Positions 52,820 to 61,641 of a stretch of DNA of 64,000 nt are shown piece after piece. The position numbers were made by a program, and so were the translations under genes. The stretch covers positions 1 through 64,000 of the forward strand of contig JADFZZ010000010.1 of the NCBI GenBank assembly GCA_015232315.1. Reading direction: 5' to 3'. Within the stretch, counting starts at the first letter, position 1. Every line of letters starts with the position of its first letter. The DNA is from SAR324 cluster bacterium (lineage in GTDB: Bacteria > SAR324 > NAC60-12). The notes beneath the pieces were generated by a model that ran no database searches, had not been told where the DNA came from, and saw nothing but the letters and a program-made list of their open reading frames with translations.

Positions 52820-53461
52820 TCATTCAGGGACCAGAATCACTTCCACCCGATTATTCAGGGCACGTTGCTGCGGAGTGTCATTCGCAGCCTTGGGACGTTG
52901 CCAGCCAAACCCCTTGACCGTAATTTTTTTTCCATTGATTCCGGCAGTCGTCAGGAAATTCCCCACAACAGCCGCTCGTGCGCCTGAAATTTCCCATTGA
53001 TTGCGCCATTGGGTTGATTCCACCTGATCAGTGTGTCCTTCTACCTGAATTTTGTTAGGCAGAATATACAGCAGTTTGGCAAACCGTTCGAGTTCCTCCC
53101 GTGCCTGAGCATTCAACTCTGTGGAATCCTGATCAAAAAAAGCATTGGCACTGAAGGAAACCACAACCCCCCGTTCATCCACATTGATCTGGGTATCTTC
53201 GGCAAGCTCACTGTCTTCAAGTTCTTTGGCCAGTTGTTCCACCACAGAATCCTGCCCTTCCGTGATGAAGGGACTTCCGGAGGGCATGGGTTTAAAACTT
53301 TGTGCCACATCCTTGAATTTTGAATTGTCCATCTTGCACATGGAAAACAGCAAAATGAAGAAACACAGCAACAGTGTGACCAGATCTCCATAGGTGAAAA
53401 TCCATTCCTGATCAAACGGTTCACAATGCGGACAGTCTTCCTCATCAATCATTTGTCCCAT
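52820..53461 (-). CDS. motB: MotB-like flagellar stator protein, paralogue 1
   Basis: A 213-residue protein with one membrane helix, FTYGDLVTLLLCFFILLFSM (about 24-43), that includes the stator's ion-binding Asp. The C-terminal OmpA-like peptidoglycan-binding domain (about 95-213) shows VEGHTDQVESTQWRNQWEISGARA and GWQRPKAANDT. An N-terminal CxxC (DCPHCEPF) precedes the helix, as is common in PomB-like stators. Stator proteins couple ion flow to flagellar rotation. It is encoded last in a minus-strand set of MotA, MotB-2, MotB-1. Confidence 0.85.
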   Translation of the reverse strand: MGQMIDEEDCPHCEPFDQEWIFTYGDLVTLLLCFFILLFSMCKMDNSKFKDVAQSFKPMPSGSPFITEGQDSVVEQLAKELEDSELAEDTQINVDERGVVVSFSANAFFDQDSTELNAQAREELERFAKLLYILPNKIQVEGHTDQVESTQWRNQWEISGARAAVVGNFLTTAGINGKKITVKGFGWQRPKAANDTPQQRALNNRVEVILVPE

Positions 53462-53476
53462 CGGACACTCCTGTTC

Positions 53477-54136
53477 TCAACGTGTGTAATCTTCAGGAAG
53501 CAAAATCACTTCTACCCGGCGGTTCAATGCCCGTTTATAGGCAGTGTCATTATAAAATCTGGGTCGGGTGTCCCCATAACCCGCGATCTGAATTCGTTTG
53601 GGCGACAATCCGGATTTTTCAAGTTCATCGGCGACAGACGCGGCTCTTGCTGTGGAAAGTGCCCAGGGGGAAGGATAATCCGTCAGCGTGTCGGCTTCAC
53701 TGTCCGCATGTCCGGCCACAAGCACCTGGTTGGAAAAACTGGAAATGATCGGAATCATGTTTTTCAAAGCGACCCGTGCCACTTCAGTCAATTCCACAGA
53801 GTTGGTTTCAAACGCCACGTTTTCCTTGAAGGTCACTTCCACCCCCTTGTTGGAAACATTCACGGTGACGTCATCGGGCATTTCCAGTTTTTCCAGTTTC
53901 TGGGCAGCATTTTCCATCACAGAACTTTTGCCTGAAAAAACAAACGGACTTCCCATCGGCATGGACTTGAAACTCATCGAAACCTGTTCGATTTTCTGAT
54001 CATCCATCTTGCACATGGAAAACAGCAAAATGAAGAAACACAGCAACAGTGTGACCAGATCTCCATAGGTGAAAATCCATTCCTGATCAAACGGGACACA
54101 TACTTCGCACTCTTCTTCATCAATCAATTGACCCAT
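53477..54136 (-). CDS. motB: MotB-like flagellar stator protein, paralogue 2
   Basis: The protein is about 219 residues from ATG 54136, matching the start of paralogue 1 (MGQLIDEEECEVC); GGGAGAAG lies just upstream. The helix FTYGDLVTLLLCFFILLFSM is identical in sequence to that of paralogue 1, including the ion-binding Asp. The OmpA-like domain has VAGHADSEAD and GYGDTRPRFYNDT. The soluble domains differ a good deal while the helix is unchanged. The two may form a mixed motor or serve different conditions. Confidence 0.85.
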   Translation of the reverse strand: MGQLIDEEECEVCVPFDQEWIFTYGDLVTLLLCFFILLFSMCKMDDQKIEQVSMSFKSMPMGSPFVFSGKSSVMENAAQKLEKLEMPDDVTVNVSNKGVEVTFKENVAFETNSVELTEVARVALKNMIPIISSFSNQVLVAGHADSEADTLTDYPSPWALSTARAASVADELEKSGLSPKRIQIAGYGDTRPRFYNDTAYKRALNRRVEVILLPEDYTR

Positions 54137-54163
54137 AATGTCTTCTCCCAAACGTATTGTTGG

Positions 54164-55000
54164 TTATTCACCACCACCACCACCACTTCCGCCTTTTTGT
54201 TCATTTTCAAATTTGAGTTGTTCATACATTTGTTTTTGGGAGGAGGGCAAATAATTCATCAAATCCCCTTCAATGAAATCCGGACGCTCTCCACGTTCAA
54301 TGTAAAGCACACCGTCGCGGATCATTTCCATGAGCAGTTTTTCATCCCCTTTGAAGCCTCCGAGTTTTGTGGCAGTAGGCGCAAAAATAACGTTTGCGAA
54401 CAAGGATCCATACAACGTTGTGATCAACGCCACGGCCATCGCAGGACCAATTTTGGAAGGGTCATCCAGGTTCTGGAGCAGAATCACAAGCCCGACCAGC
54501 GTTCCGAGCATTCCCCAGGCAGGTGCGAGTGATGCCAGGGTTTTGATCACGGCGATGTCGCCATCGGACTGTGCCTCGGTATATTTCATTTCATGCGCCA
54601 GCATGTCCACAATCAGTTGCCGGTCAACCCGGTCCACCACCAACCGGAGTCCACCACGCAGGAATTCATTTTCAATGCTTGGCAGCGCGTCTTCAATCGC
54701 CAAAATATTTTTTCTCGCGATCTTGGACACATCGACAATCAATGTCAGGGTTTCAACCAACTGCACATTGGGTTCCTTCCAGGCTTTACCGATCAGTTTA
54801 CCAAAGGTCTTTGCCTGGTCCATGGGATAACTGATAAAGGTTGAGGCAATCGCCCCCCCCAAGACGATCAGCAGGGAGGGAAAATCGATGAAGTACTTGA
54901 TCGCTGAAGGTGTCAGTGTGAAGGTATTAAAATCGAACATGATGGCCATTAATAACAGAAATAGCGCCAGTATGTTTCCGACCAGTGTTCCTGTATTCAT
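54164..55000 (-). CDS. motA: MotA-like flagellar stator protein
   Basis: A 278-residue protein with four membrane helices, of the MotA/PomA family. Recognisable segments are the first helices (IDFPSLLIVLGGAIASTFIS), the cytoplasmic charged loop (ALPSIENEFLRGGLRLVVDRVD), and the last pair with LASLAPAWGMLGTLVGLVILL and TTLYGSLFANVI. It surrounds MotB dimers to make the ion channel. The C-terminus ends in a Gly-rich tail (GGSGGGGGE). It is encoded just upstream of the two MotB paralogues and overlaps the nadE gene by four bases. Confidence 0.9.
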   Translation of the reverse strand: MNTGTLVGNILALFLLLMAIMFDFNTFTLTPSAIKYFIDFPSLLIVLGGAIASTFISYPMDQAKTFGKLIGKAWKEPNVQLVETLTLIVDVSKIARKNILAIEDALPSIENEFLRGGLRLVVDRVDRQLIVDMLAHEMKYTEAQSDGDIAVIKTLASLAPAWGMLGTLVGLVILLQNLDDPSKIGPAMAVALITTLYGSLFANVIFAPTATKLGGFKGDEKLLMEMIRDGVLYIERGERPDFIEGDLMNYLPSSQKQMYEQLKFENEQKGGSGGGGGE

Positions 55001-57033
55001 ATGTTTTCTCCCGCGGTGAGTTTATTGAGATATTCAACCACAACTTTTTTTAATTGACTGAGTTCTTCGGTGAATCCCCCGGATAAAATGGGGAAGCGGC
55101 ACCATGTTTTGGGATCAAGGTTTTCATCATCCAGATGAAATGAAGGGGCATAGCGTTCGCGTTTCCATTGATTTCTGCTCCACAATAGAAAAAATTTTTC
55201 AACATACTTATATAATTGAAGTGGTGTGTAGGTTTTCCACTCTGCGACATCTCTCAATTCCAGCCAAACTTCCAGCGGTGATTTCCGGTCACGGATCGCC
55301 AGTTTTTCGATCCGGTCCAGCAACGGATAGGGCATCAGATCGGCTTCATCGGACTGCTCCGATTCCAACGGTCGCAACTCCGCGGTGGGACGTTGGGCAG
55401 TCACCAGTTTCAATATATGAAGTGGTCCTGTTTCCGCAAGTCCTTCTTGTTCCATCCAGCAAAGCCAGGAGATGATAAAAGCTTTGTCAATACCCGCGAT
55501 CGGACTCAAGCCTCCACAGGTATCGCCATCCATGGTGGCATACCCCACAGCGGCTTCACTCCGGTTGCTTGTGGAAAGCAGCAAGGCACCATACACATTG
55601 GCCAGCATCCAAACGCCGGGCCCCCTGACCCTGGCCTGAATGTTCTGCAAGGCCAGATCATCCTGTTCCCAGGTCAGTGGACGTTCCAGCATTTGTTCTA
55701 CCCATTGCGTATAGGTCTGTACCAGTCCGGAAATTTCAAAATTAAAAAATTTTCCATGCAGACTTTCACACAAACTTTTCGCGGCGTCCAACGTGGTTTC
55801 TGAAGAATGTTTGCTGGCTTGATAAACTCCGGTCAGGAGTTGTGGCATAAGCGTTTTCCAATCTTCCGAACCCGTATCATTGGTGTTAATCCAAGGTAAC
55901 TTTTTCTGGATGTCAGTCCATTTCAGTTCCTTGAGCACCAGTCTGCACATGAGCCAGATCAGCACAGCAACCGTAGAGGAATCCGCGCCTCCGCTCATGG
56001 ATAGCACAAATCCACGACTGCGGCTTTTGCGCATATAATCCCAGAGTCCGAGAGAAACAGCCCTCGCAAACTCTTCCTTTCGATTTCCGGCAACCGGATT
56101 GATGATCACACTGGCAACCGGAATTTTTTCAGGGATGGGAAATTGCCAGGGGCAGTCAATGGTGTATTTCTGCTGATCAGGATGATTGGGACGATAGTTT
56201 GTATTTTTCCGGCGATAAAGGCGATTGAGTGAAATATCCGCTACGGCAGTGGTCATCAGCACATCACGAAACGAAAACCGTGTTCCGCTCGCAATCAATC
56301 CCCGGTTTCCTGACGCGATTAAAACGGTGCCATCATAAATAATCCGTCCGGCTTCACAACCGATCAAATTGCTGTAAACATACACACTGTTTGTAACCCG
56401 GGCACCTTCCCTGACGATCTGACAGCGAGTCTGATATTGATCAAAGGCAAAATGGCTGGCACTTGCGTTTAATATGACATCAACGCCAAGATCCGCCAAC
56501 TTGGTTCCCGGACGCTGAATGACCCATGCGTCTTCACAAATCTCGAAGCCAACCTTGACACCATCCATATCAAACAGCAAATCCCCGACAGGAATAGTTT
56601 GCCCCTTGTGTTCAATGGTGGTCTGGAATGCGCTAGGCCATGGTTTGAACCAACGGGTCTCATAATACAGATCCTGCCCCGCCAGAAACTGTTTGGGCAC
56701 AATGCCGCAAAGCTTTCCGTTCACCAGCCAGGCAATGGCATTATACATCACCTGACTCACCAGCACAGGAAGTCCCACAGCCACCCCGATTCCAACAGTG
56801 TGGGGCAAAATCTCATCGAGAATTTCCAGCGATCGCTCAGCGACACTCGCAGAATGAAAGGCATCTTCGCAACCATAACCTGAAATGCACAACTCTGGCA
56901 GGCATAACAGGTCAACACCGGCTGATTTTGCCTGTTGAATTGCAGAAAGAATGTTGGTCAGGTTGTTTTTCCAGTCAAGTGGCGTCTGGTTGAGTGCGGC
57001 GCCCCCGACTTTGACAAATGAAATAGTGGTCAT
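54997..57033 (-). CDS. nadE: Glutamine-dependent NAD synthetase
   Basis: A 678-residue enzyme with two domains, like the long mycobacterial and eukaryotic form. The N-terminal nitrilase-like amidase (about 1-280) has the Glu/Lys/Cys triad in LCLPELCISGYG, VPKQFLAG and FEICEDAWV. The C-terminal synthetase (about 310-670) has the ATP loop SMSGGADSST (about 348) and later GDTCGGLSPIAGI. It makes NAD from deamido-NAD, ATP and glutamine. The 3' end overlaps motA by four bases (same strand), so translation is coupled with the stator genes. Confidence 0.93.
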   Translation of the reverse strand: MTTISFVKVGGAALNQTPLDWKNNLTNILSAIQQAKSAGVDLLCLPELCISGYGCEDAFHSASVAERSLEILDEILPHTVGIGVAVGLPVLVSQVMYNAIAWLVNGKLCGIVPKQFLAGQDLYYETRWFKPWPSAFQTTIEHKGQTIPVGDLLFDMDGVKVGFEICEDAWVIQRPGTKLADLGVDVILNASASHFAFDQYQTRCQIVREGARVTNSVYVYSNLIGCEAGRIIYDGTVLIASGNRGLIASGTRFSFRDVLMTTAVADISLNRLYRRKNTNYRPNHPDQQKYTIDCPWQFPIPEKIPVASVIINPVAGNRKEEFARAVSLGLWDYMRKSRSRGFVLSMSGGADSSTVAVLIWLMCRLVLKELKWTDIQKKLPWINTNDTGSEDWKTLMPQLLTGVYQASKHSSETTLDAAKSLCESLHGKFFNFEISGLVQTYTQWVEQMLERPLTWEQDDLALQNIQARVRGPGVWMLANVYGALLLSTSNRSEAAVGYATMDGDTCGGLSPIAGIDKAFIISWLCWMEQEGLAETGPLHILKLVTAQRPTAELRPLESEQSDEADLMPYPLLDRIEKLAIRDRKSPLEVWLELRDVAEWKTYTPLQLYKYVEKFFLLWSRNQWKRERYAPSFHLDDENLDPKTWCRFPILSGGFTEELSQLKKVVVEYLNKLTAGENI

Positions 57034-57066
57034 GACCTGGTTTTGAAGGGGTTCATTAAATAATTC

Positions 57067-57197
57067 GTAAGCGTTCAGCCGTCAGTTTTCAGGAATTCTC
57101 AAAGCCTGGAAGCCAAACGATATTTTCTGCTATTGAGTCATAAGGCTTCTGAGGCGCATAAACACTGAAAGCTGAATACTGAAAGCTGAACGCTTAC
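57067..57197. repeat. MITE-like repeat, copy C (131 bp, inverted)
   Basis: Perfect inverted ends GTAAGCGTTCAGC (57067-57079) and GCTGAACGCTTAC (57185-57197). The interior matches copies A and B in the reverse orientation. Non-coding, between tatD and nadE. Confidence 0.85.
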
Positions 57198-57203
57198 AAA
57201 AAA

Positions 57204-57986
57204 TCAATCAGGTTTGTTTTCAGGCAAACGGAACAATTGACCTGCGTTATGGGTTGTCTGTTCGGCAATTTCATCCAGACTCACATTCAATTCCTGTGCA
57301 ATAAATTGTGCGATTACGGGAATTCGTGAAGGATCGTTGGATTTTCCCCTGAATGGCATGGGACTCAGAAATGGCGCATCGGTTTCCAGCAGGATTCTGT
57401 CCAATGGGGTTTGCCGGAGCACAATTCTCAAGTCCTCAGCACTTTTAAACGTAACAATACCATTGAAACCGATATACCATCCCATCTCGAGCAGAGTCTG
57501 GGCCATCCTCAAGGATCCTGTGAAACTGTGTGCCACACCTTTGCGGGTGAGTGGGGTTTCACGGAGTATCTCAAGTGTGTCCTCTTCAGCCTCACGCGTA
57601 TGTAAAACCAGTGGCAATTGGACTTTTTCCGCAAATTTCAGATGCTCCCGAAAAGAGTGTTTTTGGGTTTCCAGGGGAGATTTCATGTAGTGATAATCCA
57701 GACCTGTTTCGCCAACTGCTACAATATCAGGGTTGGTGTGGAGAATGTTTTGCATTCTGCTCAGGATCTCGTCAGAAAACTGGCTGGAATCATGAGGATG
57801 TATGCCAACACTGCCATAGATGCCCGCATGCTTTCGTGTGAATTGATCAACAAATTCCATAGAAGCTTCATCAATGGAAATAGTGATCAACTGAACCACC
57901 CTGGCGGCTCTGGACAGTGCAACAGATTCTTCAGGTTGAACAGGCAACATATCCAGATGGCAATGGGTATCAATAAAACTTGTCAT
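57204..57986 (-). CDS. tatD: TatD family metal-dependent hydrolase (DNase-like)
   Basis: A 260-residue TIM-barrel hydrolase. Metal ligands are seen in FIDTHCHLDML (first His pair), VGETGLDYHY (Glu), LVLHTREAEED, and KGVAHSFTG (His), with LLETDAPFLSP supplying the last Asp. TatD proteins act as 3'-5' exonucleases or related hydrolases. It is encoded alone on the minus strand between an inverted repeat and a non-coding gap. Confidence 0.93.
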   Translation of the reverse strand: MTSFIDTHCHLDMLPVQPEESVALSRAARVVQLITISIDEASMEFVDQFTRKHAGIYGSVGIHPHDSSQFSDEILSRMQNILHTNPDIVAVGETGLDYHYMKSPLETQKHSFREHLKFAEKVQLPLVLHTREAEEDTLEILRETPLTRKGVAHSFTGSLRMAQTLLEMGWYIGFNGIVTFKSAEDLRIVLRQTPLDRILLETDAPFLSPMPFRGKSNDPSRIPVIAQFIAQELNVSLDEIAEQTTHNAGQLFRLPENKPD

Positions 57987-58087
57987 AATTTTTACGGATA
58001 AGTAAGAATGCCACTGATTTCAGGGGTTATGCTGTGACAGGTATTTGGATATACAAATAAAAAGCGTTCCACTTTTCGATTTTTTGA

Positions 58088-58162
58088 TTACTGGTAATGT
58101 TTTTCGATGAAGTCTTTGAAATAAACAAACTCCTTTTCATTTTCAATCTGAAACTCAATCAT
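58088..58162 (-). CDS. Possible 24-residue peptide
   Basis: From ATG 58162 to TAA at 58088-58090, encoding MIEFQIENEKEFVYFKDFIE and four more residues. No strong ribosome site is seen, only GAAAG adjoining the start. Composition is plausible for a real peptide or for the tail of a lost gene. Very tentative. Confidence 0.2.
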   Translation of the reverse strand: MIEFQIENEKEFVYFKDFIEKHYQ

Positions 58163-58182
58163 CTTTCATTAATAACACCTTT

Positions 58183-58500
58183 ATGAAATCATGGCATTTC
58201 CTGTTATTCAGCTTAGGAATCAATTTATTGACAGGAGGATGTTATTCATTATCTTTCTATCATGATGTTGCCCAACTGCGTGCGATGCCTGATGGTGAAC
58301 TGGAACAAATCAACACTGTTTTTGCCTCCAGAGAATTGACAAAGCCTCCGTCACTGCGGAGGATTTGTCCAAGTGGTGTTTCCAAAGTGGAAATTCTGCA
58401 AAGCTTTGACAATGGAATGCTGCATTATCTGACTCTGGGATTTTACAGTCCCATGTCCATCAAAGTCTGGTGTGATACTCCTCCGATGGATATTCCCTGA
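58183..58500 (+). CDS. Small Bor-like lipoprotein
   Basis: A 105-residue protein with lipobox LLTGGCYS (Cys near 20). The mature part resembles the Bor/Iss family: one Cys near the middle, then VEILQSFDNGMLHYLTLGFYSPMSIKVWC, where Bor has a similar 'QxFxNGLLxxxTLGIYxP...VxC' run. Bor lipoproteins are lambda-encoded serum-resistance factors; other homologues are chromosomal with unknown roles. It is 22 bases upstream of rnc. Confidence 0.6.
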   Translation: MKSWHFLLFSLGINLLTGGCYSLSFYHDVAQLRAMPDGELEQINTVFASRELTKPPSLRRICPSGVSKVEILQSFDNGMLHYLTLGFYSPMSIKVWCDTPPMDIP

Positions 58501-58521
58501 ATATTATTTAAATCGATTATT

Positions 58522-59235
58522 ATGTTTGAATCCTTGTCTGAGGCCTTAGGTTATCAGTTTCGGAATCCTGAAATTCTGAAACTCGCACTGACCCATAAAT
58601 CATGGTCTTCCGAAAAACTCTTGAACAATGAACGTCTGGAATTTCTGGGTGATGCGATTCTGGATCTGGTGATCACAGAATGCCTGATGACACTCTTTCC
58701 TGAAGCCTCAGAAGGAATTCTTTCGAAGCTCAGGTCAACCCTGGTGAATGAACAGGGACTGAACCGGGTTGCGATAAATTTGAATCTCGGCCAGTTTCTT
58801 TTTCTGGGAAAAGGAGAAGAAATGACTGGCGGACGTTCCAAACCATCTTTGTTATCCAATGCCCTGGAAGCTGTGTTTGCCGCAATTTATATTGATAGCA
58901 AGACAGATTCAGGTTTGTCACGGATGGCGGAAGTGATTGAACGATTATTTGAGCCGTTTATTCCCAGAACCATGGATTCCAACCAGCACAAGGATCCTAA
59001 AACAGAACTTCAGGAATTGGTACAGAAGCAGTTCCGTGCTCTCGTCCATTATGAATTGCTGGAGGAATCAGGGCCGGATCATCAGAAACTCTTTGAAATC
59101 GCGGTCATGATGGATAGCAAAGAACTGGGCCGCGGAAAAGGCTCCAGTAAAAAACAGGCAGAACAGGCAGCGGCAGGCTCAGCACTGATCCATCTGCATG
59201 AATTCTCATCCTCAACAACGAAAAGCACCCTATGA
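58522..59235 (+). CDS. rnc: Ribonuclease III
   Basis: A 237-residue enzyme. The RNase III domain (about 3-145) has the signature NNERLEFLGDAILDLVITE with the catalytic Glu and Asp. It is followed by KLRSTLVNEQGL and NALEAVFAAIYID. The dsRNA-binding domain (about 155-230) has DPKTELQELVQKQF and GKGSSKKQAEQAAAGSAL. It cleaves double-stranded RNA in rRNA maturation and regulation. The stop overlaps the pseudouridine synthase gene by four bases. Confidence 0.95.
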   Translation: MFESLSEALGYQFRNPEILKLALTHKSWSSEKLLNNERLEFLGDAILDLVITECLMTLFPEASEGILSKLRSTLVNEQGLNRVAINLNLGQFLFLGKGEEMTGGRSKPSLLSNALEAVFAAIYIDSKTDSGLSRMAEVIERLFEPFIPRTMDSNQHKDPKTELQELVQKQFRALVHYELLEESGPDHQKLFEIAVMMDSKELGRGKGSSKKQAEQAAAGSALIHLHEFSSSTTKSTL

Positions 59236-59975
59236 CATCAACACCCTCAGAACAAATACGTATTCATAAATATATGGCCCAGGCCGGCATCTGTTCACGC
59301 CGGGAAGCGGAGCAAATCATTGTCCGTGGTTCCGTCACCCTCAACGGTCAGGTTGTCACAGAACCCGGAGCCAAAATGACCCCCGGAGCTGATAAATTGG
59401 AAGTGGATGGGGAGCTTGTCCGCTTTAAACCCGTCATTCAAACTTCCGTGTATGCATTGTATAAACCCAAAAACTGCGTCACCACGCTGAAGGATCCTGA
59501 AGGCCGAATGACCATCAAACACTTTTTCCCCCCTGAAAACAAACGGTTTTACCCGGTGGGGCGGTTGGATTATGATGCTGAGGGATTGCTGCTGATCACC
59601 AATGATGGCGATTTCTGCAACAAGATCACCCACCCCAAATTTAAAATCTGGAAAAGTTATTTTGTCAAAGTGAAAGGAATCGTCACCCCGGAACACCTTC
59701 GAGGTCTGAAAAAAGGTCCGGTGATCAACAAAAAGAAACACCTTCCCGTCAAGGCAAAGATTCTGCATAACGTCAATAACAATACCTGGCTCGAAGTCAC
59801 CCTTCAACAGGGCACCAACCATCAGATCAAAAATATGTTTTTACAAATGGGATTTCTGGTAGAGAAAATCAAACGATTCAGTATCGGGAATATCCATCTG
59901 GGGGAAATGAACCCCGGTGAATACCGCAAACTGTCTCCTGAAGAAATTGCCGATTTGTTGAAGTTAGTTACCTGA
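59232..59975 (+). CDS. rluB: RsuA/RluB family rRNA pseudouridine synthase
   Basis: A 247-residue enzyme. The N-terminal S4 RNA-binding domain (IRIHKYMAQAGICSRREAEQ) is followed by the catalytic domain. The motif VGRLDYDAEGLLLITNDGDF holds the catalytic Asp, and QGTNHQIKNMF is the family's C-terminal motif. Closest in architecture to RluB/RluE-type synthases acting on 23S rRNA; the exact target uridine is not certain. Co-transcribed with rnc. Confidence 0.85.
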   Translation: MTSTPSEQIRIHKYMAQAGICSRREAEQIIVRGSVTLNGQVVTEPGAKMTPGADKLEVDGELVRFKPVIQTSVYALYKPKNCVTTLKDPEGRMTIKHFFPPENKRFYPVGRLDYDAEGLLLITNDGDFCNKITHPKFKIWKSYFVKVKGIVTPEHLRGLKKGPVINKKKHLPVKAKILHNVNNNTWLEVTLQQGTNHQIKNMFLQMGFLVEKIKRFSIGNIHLGEMNPGEYRKLSPEEIADLLKLVT

Positions 59976-59991
59976 TATTCCGGAATTTGAC

Positions 59992-61614
59992 ATGGCTATG
60001 CGCACCAAAACCTCCTTGTTTCAGATCAGAATCAAAGACGAAAAGATTCTTCTCAGGGTGGTATTGTCTGACACTGGAGAAAAAGCTTCTCTGGATGATA
60101 TTCAGGATAAACTGCATGAAATGGATGTCGATTATCTTCCTGAAACGCTGTTGGAAATTTATGAAAAGGCCTCTGGAAAATTTGAAGTGCTGTGTGATGA
60201 ACTCAGTTCAGAATATCAACTGCTGATTGAAATTTCAGACAATGAACTGAAAGCCTACCTCACGATCCATCCACCAAATTCCGGCGAAGATTTTCTTTCA
60301 GTGGATCGCATTGTTCATTCCCTCAGTCAGTCAGGGGTGTATGAAGGCATCAATCGAACAGCAATTCAAACGATGCTGGATGACATGATCGAATATGATC
60401 CTGTTGTCGTTGCTGAAGGCCGCATGCCCGTCAATGGCAAGGATGGCACATTTGAAGTGGTCTGCCTTCCTGAGGAACCCCGGAAAGATCCCCTGCACAA
60501 AGACCCCCGTGACATGCATTTCATCCATAATGTCGCTGAAGGAGAGACTTTGGTCAAGATTGTGCCACCAAGTCCCGGTGAAAATGGATTCACTGTGACT
60601 GGCAAGGCTCTTCACGCGCAACCCGGGAAAAAAGCCGCAATTTTTCCAGGCCGCAATACCCAATACAATTCTGACCGGACTCAAATTATTTCAACACATT
60701 CAGGCTTTGTCTGTTTTGCGGGCAACCGGGTTTCTGTCGATAATCTGCTTGAAATTTCAGCGGTGAATGGTGCTTCGGGGCATGTACGCTTTGATGGGAT
60801 CCTGAGAATTTTCGGTGATGTGGAAGATGGCTTTTCCGTGGAAGCCAGTTCAAAAATAGAAATATGGGGTACGGTGGGCAAGGCGAATGTCCTGTGTCAT
60901 GGGGATATTGAAATCAGGCAGGGGATCATGGGGAGCAATATCAAATCAGGCGGAACCATTCAGGCTGGTTTTATTTCTGAAGCCCAGGTGGAAGCTGGAG
61001 AACATTTGATAGTGGAGGAATACATTCTCAATTCCAAGGTTTCAGCAGGGAAAACCCTGCTCATTGCCAATGCGCAGGGATACTTTGCCGGAGGCGAAGG
61101 CTATGCCGGAAATTTTATCAAAGTTCCCAATGCGGGTTCGGCCAAAACCCAGAAGCAAACAACGCTGGAAGTCGGCATCGCCATCAATACCCGTAAATAT
61201 TACAATGAACTTGAAGCCACCCTTGAGCGGGAATTTGAAAATTTACAGAAGCTGAAAAAGAACATGCTCATTCTCCAGAATGCCCGTGAAAAAAGGAACG
61301 GGGTGCTTCCGGAAGAACATGAAGACGTCTTTAACAAAATGGGAGTTGCACTGGATTCATCCTTAGTCACCTTGAAATCCGGCATCAGTCAATGGCGAAA
61401 AATCAAGGAGACCCTCTGGATTGATCATGAAACCAATGGCGGGGCAATTTTTGTAGAACATGATGTTCACCCCGGTGTCGTGATCAAGGTTCTACGGGTC
61501 AAACTCAATGTTCCATCGGGCATTGCCAATGCCGCGTTTGTTTTTACCAGAGAAGGAATCCAGGTCTCACCTTTTGATTCAGTGTATCAAAAATACAAAC
61601 GACATTTTCCATGA
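59992..61614 (+). CDS. FapA/DUF342 family protein
   Basis: A 540-residue protein. The central region (about 195-400) has a repeated beta-helix with GENGFTVTGKAL, and FDGILRIFGDVEDGFSVEASSKIEIWG, the hallmark of DUF342. The C-terminus has a coiled coil (about 405-440, LEREFENLQKLKKNM). DUF342/FapA proteins are cytoplasmic and in Vibrio act in polar flagellar or c-di-GMP-linked control. It starts 16 bases after the pseudouridine synthase gene and is followed by a pentapeptide-repeat gene. Confidence 0.82.
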   Translation: MAMRTKTSLFQIRIKDEKILLRVVLSDTGEKASLDDIQDKLHEMDVDYLPETLLEIYEKASGKFEVLCDELSSEYQLLIEISDNELKAYLTIHPPNSGEDFLSVDRIVHSLSQSGVYEGINRTAIQTMLDDMIEYDPVVVAEGRMPVNGKDGTFEVVCLPEEPRKDPLHKDPRDMHFIHNVAEGETLVKIVPPSPGENGFTVTGKALHAQPGKKAAIFPGRNTQYNSDRTQIISTHSGFVCFAGNRVSVDNLLEISAVNGASGHVRFDGILRIFGDVEDGFSVEASSKIEIWGTVGKANVLCHGDIEIRQGIMGSNIKSGGTIQAGFISEAQVEAGEHLIVEEYILNSKVSAGKTLLIANAQGYFAGGEGYAGNFIKVPNAGSAKTQKQTTLEVGIAINTRKYYNELEATLEREFENLQKLKKNMLILQNAREKRNGVLPEEHEDVFNKMGVALDSSLVTLKSGISQWRKIKETLWIDHETNGGAIFVEHDVHPGVVIKVLRVKLNVPSGIANAAFVFTREGIQVSPFDSVYQKYKRHFP

Positions 61615-61641
61615 ATTCACCTTTAATGACTGAGCAATGAC

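Noticed and set aside
51435-57197. Composite transposon carrying mltA, motAB and nadE
   Set aside because: The flanking elements are 131-133 bp, encode no transposase, and the block contains ordinary housekeeping genes. Mobility is not supported; only inversion is plausible.
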